From Burkholderia latens (GTDB lineage Bacteria; Pseudomonadota; Gammaproteobacteria; Burkholderiales; Burkholderiaceae), in assembly GCF_902499045.1 (NCBI RefSeq), contig NZ_CABVPL010000029.1, positions 1 to 64,000 on the forward strand: DNA of 64,000 nt, given 5' to 3'. The notes under the pieces are model-generated. The model was not told where the DNA came from, did not search any database, and saw nothing but the letters and a program-made list of their open reading frames with translations. The position numbers were made by a program, and so were the translations under genes. Of the stretch, positions 43,047 through 52,964 are shown piece after piece (position 1 is the stretch's first letter; every line of letters starts with the position of its first letter).

Positions 43047-43988
43047 ATGTTCTTCGATGAGCTTAACGATGAAGAGTGGTTGCGGATTTCGGCACTGATC
43101 GCCGACGAACCCATCCGGTTGAACCGCCGGGGCCGTCCACGTGCGGAGCCACGTGTGGTCGCCAACGCGGTGCTGTGGATCCTGACGACCGGCGAAGCGT
43201 GGTCCAAGCTGCCCGGACGCTATCCGTCTGGGCCGACATGCCGCCGCCGCTACGAGGAGTGGCTCGCGAACGGCACGCTGCTGCAGATGATCGACGTGCT
43301 GACGCAGTTCAGCGGGCGCACGTTCGCATACGTGCCGCCGCCGCCCGCGCCGGCCGCGCCGACGTGCCGGGCAGAGCCGGTGCCCGACAACGACCGTCTG
43401 CGCGGCGTGTTCTGGCAGAACCCCGAGTCGTGGCAATTGCCGGTCGCTCAGGCAAACGTTTGGGAGGGCGAGGGCGCGACCGCGGCCGAGAGGGCCGACG
43501 CGCGCGCGGACCAAGCGGCCGCCGTGTCGTTCGCGGTGCCGGGCGCGCAACCCGCGGCGCTGCGCCACGGGCGTCCGTCCGCCGCGAGCTTCGCGACGGC
43601 CGAGCCGCAAGTCGACGACTATCGCGGCTATACGATCTACGGGACCGCGCAGCCGGTGCAGAACCTGATGTACCGCGCGTGGGCCGAGATCATGCAGGAC
43701 GACCGGCGCGTCGAACGCTCGGGCCTGATCGGCCCGCGCTTCACCGACGCGGAAGAGGCGCAGCAGTACGCGCTCGACTGGGCGCGTCAGTGGATCGATC
43801 GCCACGGTGCGAGCGACGAACCGGTGCGTGTGCCGCAGAGCGAAGTGCTGGCCGGCCTGTCCGCGCTGGCGCGCGCGGAGTCGGACATCAAGCGCTTCAT
43901 CGCCGAGCGCCGCACGGGCGGGCTGGGCGAAAGCCGCAACGACCCGGTGCAGTCGGAGCGCCGCGAGTATGCGTATCGCGTAGGCTGA
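43047..43988 (+). CDS. Protein with IS402-type transposase N-domain (DUF4096) and no catalytic domain
   Basis: A 313-residue protein. Residues 1-85 match the DNA-binding N-domain of IS5/IS402 transposases (LNDEEWLRISALIADE, RGRPRAEPRVVANAVLWIL, WSKLPGRYPSGPTCRRRYEEW). The DDE catalytic domain is absent. Instead there is a Pro/Ala linker (about 100-180) and a second compact domain (residues about 190-255: DYRGYTIYGTAQPVQN, GPRFTDAEEAQQYALDWA) resembling CV_2116-type domains. No inverted repeats flank it. It has a GGAGAAA ribosome site, its own candidate promoter and a strong terminator, so it is a maintained gene. A regulator role near bceA is inferred. Confidence 0.75.
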   Translation: MFFDELNDEEWLRISALIADEPIRLNRRGRPRAEPRVVANAVLWILTTGEAWSKLPGRYPSGPTCRRRYEEWLANGTLLQMIDVLTQFSGRTFAYVPPPPAPAAPTCRAEPVPDNDRLRGVFWQNPESWQLPVAQANVWEGEGATAAERADARADQAAAVSFAVPGAQPAALRHGRPSAASFATAEPQVDDYRGYTIYGTAQPVQNLMYRAWAEIMQDDRRVERSGLIGPRFTDAEEAQQYALDWARQWIDRHGASDEPVRVPQSEVLAGLSALARAESDIKRFIAERRTGGLGESRNDPVQSERREYAYRVG

Positions 43989-44006
43989 TCGTCATCCGGG
44001 CGGACA

Positions 44007-44048
44007 CGCGCGGGCCATCGTGGATCACGATGCCCGCGCGTTTTTTTT
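44007..44048 (+). terminator. Strong intrinsic terminator
   Basis: CGCGCGGGC (44007-44015) pairs with GCCCGCGCG (44032-44040), extended by ATCG/CGAT inside, and is followed by eight T residues (44041-44048). It ends the DUF4096-domain gene. Confidence 0.95.
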
Positions 44049-44116
44049 GCCCGTCGTTTTGTCTGCCGATGCGACGGATGCCGGGCACGTGATCGAAGCG
44101 CCCGGCATGCACCGCG

Positions 44117-45643
44117 TCACTGGCGGCCGTAGGTATCGTCGAAGCGGACGATGTCGTCCTCGCCGAGATACGCGCCCGACTGCACTTCGATCAGCTCGAG
44201 CGGCATCTTGCCGGGGTTCTCGAGACGGTGGGACACGCCGAGCGGGATGTACGTCGATTCGTTCTCGGACAGCAGGAACGTTTCGTCGCCGCGCGTGATG
44301 CGCGCGGTGCCGCGCACGACGATCCAGTGTTCGGCGCGGTGATGGTGCATCTGCAGCGACAGCCGCGCGCCCGGCTTCACGACGATGCGCTTCACCTGGA
44401 AGCGCTCGCCGTTGTCGACCGAATCGTAGTGGCCCCACGGGCGATGGACCTTGCGGTGATCGGTCGCTTCCGCGCCGCGTTCGGCCTTGATGCGGCCGAC
44501 GATCTTCTTCACGTCCTGCACGCGGGATTTGTCGGCGACGAGCACGGCGTCCGGCGTTTCGACGACGACGAGGTTCTGCGTGCCGACGCACGCGACGAGC
44601 CGGCTTTCCGCATGCGCGAACGTCGATTCGGCGTCTTCGAACAGCACGCGGCCGCGGCCGACGTTCTCGGCGTCATCCTTCGGCAGGATCTGCCAGATCG
44701 CGTCCCACGAACCGACGTCGGACCAGCCCGCGTCGAGCGGCACGACGACGCTTTCGCACAGCTGCGGCTGGTTCGCGAGCGGCTCCATCACCGCATAGTC
44801 GATCGAGTTCGACGGCGACGCGGCGAACGCGTCGCGATCGACGCGGAAGAAGTCGCCGTCTTCCTTGCCGCGCGCGACGGCCTGTTCGCATGCCGCGTAG
44901 ATCTCCGGTTCGAGCTGGCGGATCGCGTTCAGCCACACCGACGCGCGCACGATGAAGATGCCGCTGTTCCACCAGTATTCGCCGGACGCGACGTATTGCC
45001 GAGCGAGCTCGAGGTGGGGCTTTTCGACGAAGCGGTCGAGACGGCGCACGTCGAGATTGCCGGTGCCGGCATCGCCGAGCGGCGCGCCGACGCGAATGTA
45101 GCCGTAGCCCGTTTCGGCGCGGCCCGGCACGATGCCCATCGTCGCGATCCTGCCTTGCGCCGCGCAGTGCACGCCGGCTGCGACGGCCGCGTGAAAGCGC
45201 GGCAGGTCGGCCACCGCATGGTCGGCCGGCATCACGGTCATCACGGCATCGGCGCCGCCCGCGACGATCCGCAGCGCGGCGAGCGTCAGCGCGGGCGCGG
45301 TGTCGCGGCCGAGCGGCTCGAGCATGATCGACGCGCGCTTGCCGGTCAGGCGCAGTTGTTCGGCGGTGGTGAAACGGTGATCCTCGCCGCACACGATCAG
45401 CACGTCGTCGTTCAGCGGATGGCCGGTCGTCAGGCCGTCGAGCCGCAGCGCGGTGGATTGCAGCAGCGAGTGGTCGCCGAGCAGGCCGATCAGCTGCTTC
45501 GGATAGTGCTCGCGCGACATTGGCCACAGACGCGTGCCCGAACCGCCGGCAAGGATCACCGGCTGCACCGCGACGCGCGACCCGGCATCGGCTGCGGCGG
45601 AAGAAGAAGGGCGCGTATCGGCTAACACGTCCGGAGCATTCAT
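44117..45643 (-). CDS. bceA: Bifunctional mannose-1-phosphate guanylyltransferase / mannose-6-phosphate isomerase
   Basis: Supplies GDP-mannose for cepacian. The 508-residue protein has the nucleotidyltransferase motif GGSGTRLWPMSREHYPKQL near residue 30 and a C-terminal cupin PMI-II domain (HRPWGHYDSVD, SLQMHHHRAEHWIVV). The ATG at 45643 follows GAGGAG by seven bases. It is transcribed away from bceB across a 440-bp AT-rich promoter region. The D-mannose and, after further steps elsewhere, D-rhamnose residues of cepacian depend on its product. Confidence 0.95.
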   Translation of the reverse strand: MNAPDVLADTRPSSSAAADAGSRVAVQPVILAGGSGTRLWPMSREHYPKQLIGLLGDHSLLQSTALRLDGLTTGHPLNDDVLIVCGEDHRFTTAEQLRLTGKRASIMLEPLGRDTAPALTLAALRIVAGGADAVMTVMPADHAVADLPRFHAAVAAGVHCAAQGRIATMGIVPGRAETGYGYIRVGAPLGDAGTGNLDVRRLDRFVEKPHLELARQYVASGEYWWNSGIFIVRASVWLNAIRQLEPEIYAACEQAVARGKEDGDFFRVDRDAFAASPSNSIDYAVMEPLANQPQLCESVVVPLDAGWSDVGSWDAIWQILPKDDAENVGRGRVLFEDAESTFAHAESRLVACVGTQNLVVVETPDAVLVADKSRVQDVKKIVGRIKAERGAEATDHRKVHRPWGHYDSVDNGERFQVKRIVVKPGARLSLQMHHHRAEHWIVVRGTARITRGDETFLLSENESTYIPLGVSHRLENPGKMPLELIEVQSGAYLGEDDIVRFDDTYGRQ

Positions 45644-46083
45644 GGACACTCTCCTCGATTGAAGTCAGTGCCTGTTTTGTAGCATGAAGTAAATCGACAA
45701 TAAAACCGGCGTTCCTCACGCGATATTTGTCGCGCACTCGTCGCGCACGTATCCGGGAAAAATTTCCGCGATAGCATCCGGCGCAAACAAAAAATTAAAA
45801 AATAATTCGGTGAGCCGGGCTGGCAGCCCTTCCCGCAAGGCGTTGGCGGGAACCGAAAAGTTGCCGAAGCATTCGCGCTCCACGCCCGTTTCGGGAAAAC
45901 GTGCCGAATTAATTCAAGAATATCGCGGCAAGAATTTCCGATTATTTTTCGAAATACTTGTGCGCTTGAGGCGGAATTTTCTTGTCGCTTCAATAGCGTC
46001 ATGCAACGTTTGAATCGGATGCGCGGCACGGGTTGCGCAAGGAGCTGTTCGGCTAACGCCTGTTCACAGAAGAGGAAGCAGAC
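45644..46083. other. Divergent bceA-bceB promoter region
   Basis: This 440-bp AT-rich gap carries the promoters of bceA (leftward) and the bceB-K operon (rightward). A-tracts at about 45788-45805 could act as UP elements or bind nucleoid proteins. No convincing -24/-12 site or ops element was found. Confidence 0.55.
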
Positions 46084-47457
46084 ATGTTGAGCGTGCTGGC
46101 GAGAGTCATCGATATCGCGATGGTCGTGTTGGGGGCGTTGATCGCCGCCGCGCTGCACGGCGGCAGCATCTGGCTCAGCGACCTGCAGCGCACGACGGTG
46201 CTGTTCGATTGCCTGCTCGTCGTCGTGTTCTTTCCGGCCGTCGGCATCTATCAGTCGTGGCGCGGCAAGCGTCTCGTCGGGCTGGTGGTCCGCGTTGCGT
46301 TCGCGTGGCTCGTCGTCGAACTCGCCGGCATCCTGATGAGCTTCAGCTTTCACCAGTCGGGCGACCTGTCGCGGCTGTGGCTCGGCTATTGGGCGCTCGT
46401 CACGATGGCGCTGCTCGCGGGCTCGAAGGCCTGCGTGCACGTCGTGCTGCGGCAGCTCCGCCGCGGCGGCTACAACCTGAAGGCGGTCGCGATCGTCGGC
46501 GGCACGCCGGCCGCGCGGCGGCTGATCGCGCAGATGCGGGCGCGGCCGGAAGCCGGCTTCAACCCGGTGTGCGTGTACGACGAAAGCGAGGCGCCGGGCG
46601 AGGTCGCGCTCGACGACGTGCGCATCGAGCGGCAGTTCGAATCGCTGGTGTGGCTGGTGCGCAGCCGCGCGATCAGCGAGCTGTGGCTCACGCTGCCGAT
46701 CACGGAGGAGCGGCGCATCCATCAGATCGTGACGGTGTTTCGCCACGACTTCGTGAACATCCGCTTCATCCCGGACGTGCGCACGCTGTCGTTCTTCAAC
46801 CAGGAGGTGGTGGAGCTGCTCGGCGTGCCCGCGATCAACCTTGCGGCGTCGCCGATCACCGACGTGCGGATCCTGCCGAAGTTCGTGTTCGACCGGCTGT
46901 TCGCGCTGGCGGCGCTGACGATGCTCGCGCCGCTGATGCTGGTGATCGCGTGCCTGATCAAGCTCACGTCGCCCGGCCCGGTGTTCTTTCGCCAGAAGCG
47001 CAAGGGCATCGACGGGCACGAGTTCGAGATCTACAAGTTTCGCTCGATGAAGGTGCATCAGGAAGTCGCCGGACAGGTCACGCAGGCGACGCGGAACGAC
47101 TCGCGCGTGACGCCGGTCGGCCGCTTCCTGCGCCGCACGAGCCTCGACGAGCTGCCGCAGTTCATCAACGTGCTGAAGGGCGAGATGTCGGTGGTCGGCC
47201 CGCGGCCGCATGCGCTCGCGCACGACGACATCTACAAGGATCTGGTGAAGGGCTACATGTTCCGCTACCGGATCAAGCCGGGCATCACCGGGTGGGCGCA
47301 GATCAACGGCTACCGCGGCGAGACCGACCAGATCGAGAAGATGATGGGACGCGTGAAGCTCGATCTGTACTACATGCAGAACTGGTCGTTCTGGCTCGAC
47401 ATCAAGATCGTCGTGCTGACGCTGTGGAAAGGCTTCACCGGCAGCAACGCTTACTGA
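46084..47457 (+). CDS. bceB: Undecaprenyl-phosphate glucose phosphotransferase
   Basis: Starts cepacian repeat-unit assembly by loading glucose-1-P on undecaprenyl phosphate. The 457-residue membrane protein has N-terminal helices (about 5-125) and the catalytic domain with [35 protein letters not shown] and [11 protein letters not shown], ending GSNAY. Gene order bceB-C-D-E-F-G-H-I-J-K matches the known bce-I cluster. Closely paralogous to the enzyme at 12319. Confidence 0.95.
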   Translation: MLSVLARVIDIAMVVLGALIAAALHGGSIWLSDLQRTTVLFDCLLVVVFFPAVGIYQSWRGKRLVGLVVRVAFAWLVVELAGILMSFSFHQSGDLSRLWLGYWALVTMALLAGSKACVHVVLRQLRRGGYNLKAVAIVGGTPAARRLIAQMRARPEAGFNPVCVYDESEAPGEVALDDVRIERQFESLVWLVRSRAISELWLTLPITEERRIHQIVTVFRHDFVNIRFIPDVRTLSFFNQEVVELLGVPAINLAASPITDVRILPKFVFDRLFALAALTMLAPLMLVIACLIKLTSPGPVFFRQKRKGIDGHEFEIYKFRSMKVHQEVAGQVTQATRNDSRVTPVGRFLRRTSLDELPQFINVLKGEMSVVGPRPHALAHDDIYKDLVKGYMFRYRIKPGITGWAQINGYRGETDQIEKMMGRVKLDLYYMQNWSFWLDIKIVVLTLWKGFTGSNAY

Positions 47458-47529
47458 CAGTGGCGCGCCATCGCGCGCACCTTCCGGTTTCACGAATTTC
47501 GAATCATTGGTCACGAGGTCCGACACATC

Positions 47530-48945
47530 ATGAATCTGACTATCATCGGCAGCGGTTACGTAGGACTTGTCACTGGCGCCTGTCTCGCGGACATCGGGCA
47601 CGACGTGTTCTGTCTCGACGTCGACCAGGCGAAGATCGACATCCTGAACGGCGGCGGCGTGCCGATCCACGAGCCGGGCCTGAAGGAAGTCATCGCGCGC
47701 AACCGCTCCGCGGGCCGCCTGCGCTTCTCCACCGATATCGAGGCCGCGGTCGCGCACGGCGACGTGCAGTTCATCGCGGTCGGCACGCCGCCGGACGAGG
47801 ACGGCTCGGCCGACCTGCAGTACGTGCTCGCGGCGGCGCGCAACATCGGCCGCTACATGAAGGGCTTCAAGGTGATCGTCGACAAGTCGACGGTGCCGGT
47901 CGGCACGGCCGAGCGCGTGCGCGCGGCGGTCGCCGAGGAACTCGCGAAGCGCGGCGACGACGGCCAGATGTTCTCGGTCGTGTCGAATCCGGAATTCCTG
48001 AAGGAGGGCGCGGCGGTCGACGACTTCACGCGGCCGGACCGCATCGTGATCGGCTGCGACGACGACGTGCCGGGCGAGCGCGCGCGCGAACTGATGAAGA
48101 AGCTCTATGCGCCGTTCAACCGCAACCACGAACGCACGCTGTACATGGACGTGCGCTCGGCCGAATTCACGAAATACGCGGCGAACGCGATGCTGGCCAC
48201 GCGCATCTCGTTCATGAACGAGCTCGCGAACCTGGCCGACCGCTTCGGCGCGGACATCGAGGCCGTGCGCCGCGGGATCGGCTCCGATCCGCGCATCGGC
48301 TATCACTTCCTGTATGCGGGCTGCGGCTACGGCGGCTCGTGCTTCCCGAAGGACGTCGAGGCGCTGATCCGCACGGCCGACGAGCACGGCCAGTCGCTGC
48401 AGATCCTGAAGGCGGTGTCGTCGGTCAACGCCGCGCAAAAGCGCGTGCTCGCCGACAAGATCGTCGCGCGCTTCGGCGAGGACCTGACCGGCCGCACGTT
48501 CGCGATCTGGGGTCTCGCATTCAAGCCGAACACCGACGACATGCGCGAGGCGCCGAGCCGCGAGCTGATCGCCGAGCTGCTGTCGCGCGGCGCGCGCATC
48601 GCCGCGTACGACCCGGTCGCGCAGCAGGAAGCGCGCCGCGTGCTTGCGCTCGATCTCGCGGACCACCCGAGCTGGCTCGAACGCCTGACGTTCGCCGACG
48701 ACGAGGCGCAGGCCGCGCGCGACGCCGACGCGCTCGTGATCGTCACCGAATGGAAGGCGTTCAAGAGCCCGGATTTCGTCGCGCTCGGCCGGCTGTGGAA
48801 GTCGCCGGTGATCTTCGACGGCCGCAACCTGTACGAGCCGGAGACGATGAGCGAGCAGGGCATCGAGTATCACCCGATCGGCCGGCCCGGCTCGCGCCAG
48901 GCCGTCGCCGCCCGCGTGCCGGGCGCCGCGCGCGCGAACGCGTAA
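47530..48945 (+). CDS. bceC: UDP-glucose 6-dehydrogenase
   Basis: Makes UDP-glucuronic acid for cepacian. The 471-residue protein has the N-terminal Rossmann motif [18 protein letters not shown], the middle domain ([20 protein letters not shown]) and catalytic Cys271 in [11 protein letters not shown], then [16 protein letters not shown] in the C-domain. The [11 protein letters not shown] form is that of UDP-glucose dehydrogenases, in contrast to the WecC-type at 18969. It lies 72 bp after bceB. Confidence 0.96.
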   Translation: MNLTIIGSGYVGLVTGACLADIGHDVFCLDVDQAKIDILNGGGVPIHEPGLKEVIARNRSAGRLRFSTDIEAAVAHGDVQFIAVGTPPDEDGSADLQYVLAAARNIGRYMKGFKVIVDKSTVPVGTAERVRAAVAEELAKRGDDGQMFSVVSNPEFLKEGAAVDDFTRPDRIVIGCDDDVPGERARELMKKLYAPFNRNHERTLYMDVRSAEFTKYAANAMLATRISFMNELANLADRFGADIEAVRRGIGSDPRIGYHFLYAGCGYGGSCFPKDVEALIRTADEHGQSLQILKAVSSVNAAQKRVLADKIVARFGEDLTGRTFAIWGLAFKPNTDDMREAPSRELIAELLSRGARIAAYDPVAQQEARRVLALDLADHPSWLERLTFADDEAQAARDADALVIVTEWKAFKSPDFVALGRLWKSPVIFDGRNLYEPETMSEQGIEYHPIGRPGSRQAVAARVPGAARANA

Positions 48946-49010
48946 GCGCCGCGCCGCCGCGCCGCCCGTCGTCGTTACCACGCCGTTACCCGTTACCGAT
49001 TCGAGCTGCC

Positions 49011-49454
49011 ATGTTCCGGAACATCCTGATCGTCTGTCACGCGAACGTCTGCCGCAGTCCGGCGGCGGAGATGCTGTTCAAGTCGCACGCCGCGTCGCGC
49101 GGCGGCCCGCGCGTGACCTTTCACTCCGCCGGCGTGCGTGCGAACGACGGCGACGGCATCGATCCGGTGATGCGGCGGTTGCTCGCCGAGCGCGGCGTCG
49201 ATGCGACGACGCACCGGTCGCGTCGGCTGTCGCGCCGGATCGTGCGCGACGCCGACCTGATTCTCGTGAGCGAGCGCGATCAGATCAAGGCCGTCGAAGC
49301 GGTCGATCCGTTCGCGCGCGGCAAGGTCCACCTGCTCGGCAAGTGGGAGGACGCCGAGATCGCGGATCCGCATGGCGGCCCTGAGGCCGACTATCGCGAG
49401 AGCTACTCATTGATCGAACGTCTGGTTCAAGGATGGCTGCAAAAACTATGCTGA
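49011..49454 (+). CDS. bceD: Low-molecular-weight protein tyrosine phosphatase
   Basis: Phosphatase for the BceF kinase. The 147-residue protein has P-loop CHANVCRS (Cys9, Arg15) and general acid Asp119 in IADPHGG. Known BceD proteins dephosphorylate BceF and affect biofilm formation. The stop overlaps the start chosen for bceE. Confidence 0.94.
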   Translation: MFRNILIVCHANVCRSPAAEMLFKSHAASRGGPRVTFHSAGVRANDGDGIDPVMRRLLAERGVDATTHRSRRLSRRIVRDADLILVSERDQIKAVEAVDPFARGKVHLLGKWEDAEIADPHGGPEADYRESYSLIERLVQGWLQKLC

Positions 49455-50626
49455 AACGTCCCATGCGCCCGCTGGCGCTCGCCGTCGCGCTGACGACTTT
49501 CCTGTCGGCCTGCGCGAGCGCGCCCGGCAACTATCTCGACTCGTCGAACCTGAAGGACGAAGGCCGGCAGGGCCAGCCTGAAACCTATCCGGTTCATTAC
49601 ATCGACGCGAAGCTGGTGATGGATCAGCTGCAGAAGCAGCAGGTCGAGCATCCGCTGCCGCCGGGCCGCTACACCGATCCGTCGCAGTACGTGTATCACG
49701 TCGGCCCGCAGGACATCCTCGGCGTCACGGTGTGGGATCACCCCGAGCTGACGACGCCGCAGGGCCAGTCGTTCTCGAGCGGCGGCAACACGACGCAGTC
49801 GGTCGCGGGCGCGCTGCAGCAGCCGTATACGACCGCGCTCCCGGGCCAGGCCGATCCGTACGGCCAGACGGTCGCCGCCGACGGCACGATCTTCTTCCCG
49901 TTCGTCGGCCGCATTCGCGTGGCGGGCAAGACGGTCGCGCAGATCCGCGACCAGATGGCATCGACGCTCGCGCGCTACGTGAAGAATCCGCAGCTCGACG
50001 TGCGCGTGCTGTCGTTCCGCAGCCAGAAGGTGCAGGTGACGGGCGAGGTGAAGCAGCCGGGCCCGCTCGCGGTGAGCGACGTGCCGCTGACGCTGGTCGA
50101 CGCGATCTCGCGCTCGGGCGGCTCGACCGCCGAGGCCGACCTGCAGCGCGTGCGCCTGACGCGCGACGGCAAGCTGTACACGCTCGACGCGAACGGCGTG
50201 CTCGATCGCGGCGAGGTGAAGCAGAACGTGATGCTGCAGCCGGGCGACATCGTCAACGTGCCGGACCGCAGCGACAGCCGCGTGTTCATCATGGGCGAGG
50301 TGAAGACGCCGGTCACGGTGCCGATGCTCAAGGGCAGGCTGACCATCGCCGACGCGCTGACGGCCGGCGGCGGCATCCTCGACACCGATGCGAACCCGCG
50401 CAAGATCTACGTGATGCGCGGGATGCGTGACAACCCGACGAAGCCGGAAGTGTTCCGCCTCGACATGACGCAGCCGGATGCGCTGATGCTGTCGAGCCGC
50501 TTCCCGCTCCAGCCGCTCGACGTCGTCTACGTCAGCACGGCCAGCTCGGTGCAGTTCAACCGTGTGCTGCAGCAGGTGCTGCCGACGATCCAGACGATCT
50601 TCTACATGCGGCAGATCACGCGCTGA
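49448..50626 (+). CDS. bceE: Outer-membrane polysaccharide export lipoprotein (Wza-type)
   Basis: Outer-membrane exporter of cepacian, 392 residues from the ATG at 49448 (overlapping the bceD stop) or 397 from 49433. The lipobox FLSAC places Cys22. The poly-export motif [20 protein letters not shown] is followed by SLBB segments (VQVTGEVKQPGP, VFIMGEVKTPV). It contains a Gln/Pro-rich insertion after the first motif (PYTTALPGQADPYGQT) absent from the cluster-1 paralogue. A perfect hairpin separates it from bceF. Confidence 0.93.
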   Translation: MLKRPMRPLALAVALTTFLSACASAPGNYLDSSNLKDEGRQGQPETYPVHYIDAKLVMDQLQKQQVEHPLPPGRYTDPSQYVYHVGPQDILGVTVWDHPELTTPQGQSFSSGGNTTQSVAGALQQPYTTALPGQADPYGQTVAADGTIFFPFVGRIRVAGKTVAQIRDQMASTLARYVKNPQLDVRVLSFRSQKVQVTGEVKQPGPLAVSDVPLTLVDAISRSGGSTAEADLQRVRLTRDGKLYTLDANGVLDRGEVKQNVMLQPGDIVNVPDRSDSRVFIMGEVKTPVTVPMLKGRLTIADALTAGGGILDTDANPRKIYVMRGMRDNPTKPEVFRLDMTQPDALMLSSRFPLQPLDVVYVSTASSVQFNRVLQQVLPTIQTIFYMRQITR

Positions 50627-50632
50627 TAGCCC

Positions 50633-50657
50633 GCCGGGGCGGCGCCTCCGCCCCGGC
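50633..50657 (+). promoter_or_regulatory. Intercistronic hairpin between bceE and bceF
   Basis: GCCGGGGCGG (50633-50642) pairs perfectly with CCGCCCCGGC (50648-50657) around CGCCT, between the bceE stop and the bceF ribosome site. No U-tract follows, so it more likely marks RNA processing or partial attenuation than full termination. Confidence 0.55.
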
Positions 50658-50676
50658 ACCACTCAAGCGGGAACGA

Positions 50677-52902
50677 ATGGTGAACACGCAAGCGAAACAC
50701 TCCTACGCGGACCTGAACGCGAAAACCGAGGAAGAGGACGTCGTCCTCGGCCAGCTGCTCCAGGTGATCATGGACGACATCTGGCTGCTGCTCGGCATCG
50801 CGGTGACGGTCATCGCGCTCGCCGGTCTGTATTGCTACGTCGCGAAGCCGGTCTATCAGGCCGACGTGCACGTGCGGGTCGAGGGCAACGACAACACGAC
50901 GCAGGCGCTCACGCAGACGCAGACCGGCGCGATGATCAACAGCGGTCCGCAGCAGGCGCCGACCGATGCGGAAATCGAGATCATCAAGAGCCGCGGCGTC
51001 GTCGCGCCGGTCGTCGAGCAGTTCAAGCTGAACTTCTCGATCGTGCCGAAGACGCTGCCGCTGATCGGCAGCCTGGCCGCGCGCGTCGCGACGCCGGGCG
51101 AGCCGTCGCGTGCGTGGTTCGGGCTGCGCTCGTATGCGTGGGGCGGCGAAATGGCCGACATCGACTCGATCAACGTCGTGCCCGCGCTCGAAGGCAAGAA
51201 GATGACGCTGACCGCCGGCCCGAACGGCACGTACACGCTGGTCGACCCGGACGGCCGCCGCCTGCTGTCGGGCCGCGTCGGCGAGTCTGAGCAGGGCGGC
51301 GGCGTCACGCTGCTCGTGCAGAAGCTCGTCGCGCGTCCGGGCACGCAGTTCACCGTGGTCCGCTACAACGACCTCGACGCGATCACCGGCTTCCAGTCGG
51401 GCATCCAGGTGAGCGAGCAGGGCAAGCAGACGGGTGTCGTGCAGATCTCGCTCGAAGGCAAGGATCCGGACCAGACCGCCGCGATCGCGAACGCGCTCGC
51501 GCAGTCGTACCTGAACCAGCACGTGATCGCAAAGCAGGCCGAAGCGACGAAGATGCTCGAGTTCCTGAAGGGCGAGGAACCGCGCCTGAAGGCCGACCTC
51601 GAGCGCGCGGAAGCCGCGCTGACGCAGTACCAGCGCACGTCCGGCTCGATCAACGCGAGCGACGAGGCGAAGGTCTACCTCGAAGGCAGCGTGCAGTACG
51701 AGCAGCAGATCGCCGCGCAGCGCCTGCAGCTCGCATCGCTCGCGCAGCGCTTCACCGATTCGCATCCGATGGTGATCGCCGCGAAGCAGCAGCTCGCGGA
51801 ACTGCAGGCCGAGAAGGACAAGTTCAGCAACCGCTTCCGCAGCCTGCCGGCGACCGAAGTGAAGGCCGTGCAGCTGCAGCGCGACGCGAAGGTGGCCGAG
51901 GACATCTACGTGCTGCTGCTGAACCGCGTGCAGGAGCTGTCGGTGCAGAAGGCCGGCACGGGCGGCAACATCCATCTCGTCGATTCGGCGATGCGTCCGG
52001 GCGAGCCGGTCAAGCCGAAGAAGGTGCTGATCCTGTCGGCTGCCGTGTTCCTCGGGCTGATTCTCGGCACCGGCGTCGTGTTCCTGCGCCGCAACCTGTT
52101 CCAGGGCATCGAGGATCCGGACCGTGTCGAACGCACGTTCAACCTGCCGCTGTACGGGCTGGTGCCGCAAAGCGCCGAGCAGGTGAAGCTCGACGCGATG
52201 GCCGAGAAGGGCGGCGGCCGCGCGCGGCCGATTCTCGCGAGCCTGCGTCCGAAGGACCTGAGCGTCGAGAGCATGCGCAGCCTGCGCACCGCGATGCAGT
52301 TCGCGATGATGGACGCGAAGAACCGCGTGATCGTGCTGACCGGCCCGACGCCGGGCATCGGCAAGAGCTTCCTGACGGTGAACCTCGCGGTGCTGCTCGC
52401 GCATTCGGGCAAGCGCGTGCTGCTGATCGATGCGGACATGCGCCGCGGGATGCTCGACCGCTACTTCGGCCTCACCGTGCAGCCGGGGCTGTCCGAACTG
52501 CTGAGCGACCAGTCGCCGCTCGAGGAAGCGATCCGCGAGACGCCCGTGCAGGGGCTGTCGTTCATCTCGGCCGGCACGCGGCCGCCGAACCCGTCGGAAC
52601 TGCTGATGTCGGCGCGTCTGCCGCAATACCTCGAAGGCCTCGGCAAGCGCTACGACGTCGTGCTGATCGACTCGCCGCCGGTGCTGGCCGTGACCGACGC
52701 GACCATCATCGGCCGCATGGCCGGCGCGACGTTCCTGGTGCTGCGCTCGGGCATGCATACCGAAGGCGAGATCGCCGACGCGATCAAGCGTCTGCGCACC
52801 GCCGGCGTCGACCTCGAAGGCGGGATCTTCAACGGCGTGCCGCCGAAGGCGCGCGGCTACGGCCGCGGCTATGCGGCCGTCCACGAATACCTGAGCGCTT
52901 GA
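50677..52902 (+). CDS. bceF: BY-kinase / polysaccharide co-polymerase
   Basis: Inner-membrane chain-length regulator and tyrosine autokinase, 741 residues. The Wzz domain has a first helix near residues 30-55 and the second near 450-475, with coiled coil between about 285 and 400. The kinase has Walker A TGPTPGIGKS (residues 555-564), Walker A' LLIDADMRRG and Walker B VVLIDSPPVL. The C-terminal tail RGYGRGYAAVHEYLSA has three tyrosines. BceF is required for cepacian and biofilm in B. cepacia complex strains. Confidence 0.95.
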   Translation: MVNTQAKHSYADLNAKTEEEDVVLGQLLQVIMDDIWLLLGIAVTVIALAGLYCYVAKPVYQADVHVRVEGNDNTTQALTQTQTGAMINSGPQQAPTDAEIEIIKSRGVVAPVVEQFKLNFSIVPKTLPLIGSLAARVATPGEPSRAWFGLRSYAWGGEMADIDSINVVPALEGKKMTLTAGPNGTYTLVDPDGRRLLSGRVGESEQGGGVTLLVQKLVARPGTQFTVVRYNDLDAITGFQSGIQVSEQGKQTGVVQISLEGKDPDQTAAIANALAQSYLNQHVIAKQAEATKMLEFLKGEEPRLKADLERAEAALTQYQRTSGSINASDEAKVYLEGSVQYEQQIAAQRLQLASLAQRFTDSHPMVIAAKQQLAELQAEKDKFSNRFRSLPATEVKAVQLQRDAKVAEDIYVLLLNRVQELSVQKAGTGGNIHLVDSAMRPGEPVKPKKVLILSAAVFLGLILGTGVVFLRRNLFQGIEDPDRVERTFNLPLYGLVPQSAEQVKLDAMAEKGGGRARPILASLRPKDLSVESMRSLRTAMQFAMMDAKNRVIVLTGPTPGIGKSFLTVNLAVLLAHSGKRVLLIDADMRRGMLDRYFGLTVQPGLSELLSDQSPLEEAIRETPVQGLSFISAGTRPPNPSELLMSARLPQYLEGLGKRYDVVLIDSPPVLAVTDATIIGRMAGATFLVLRSGMHTEGEIADAIKRLRTAGVDLEGGIFNGVPPKARGYGRGYAAVHEYLSA

Positions 52903-52964
52903 TCGCATTTCACGACACCGCGCCGGCGCGAGCCGCGCCTGCCCGGCCGACTGGAGAACCCCCG

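Noticed and set aside
43047-43988. Active insertion sequence
   Set aside because: Only the N-domain of an IS402-type transposase is present, no DDE residues, no terminal inverted repeats and no target duplication seen.
45828-45850. Sigma-54 site in the bceA-bceB gap (TGGCAGCCCTTCCCGCA)
   Set aside because: The GC lies one base too far from the GG for RpoN, and the sequence is part of a GGGCTGGCAGCCC dyad.
45640-48981. 1113-residue minus-strand frame across bceB and bceC
   Set aside because: Low-complexity Arg/His-rich sequence antisense to two well-defined enzymes; an artefact of GC3 bias.
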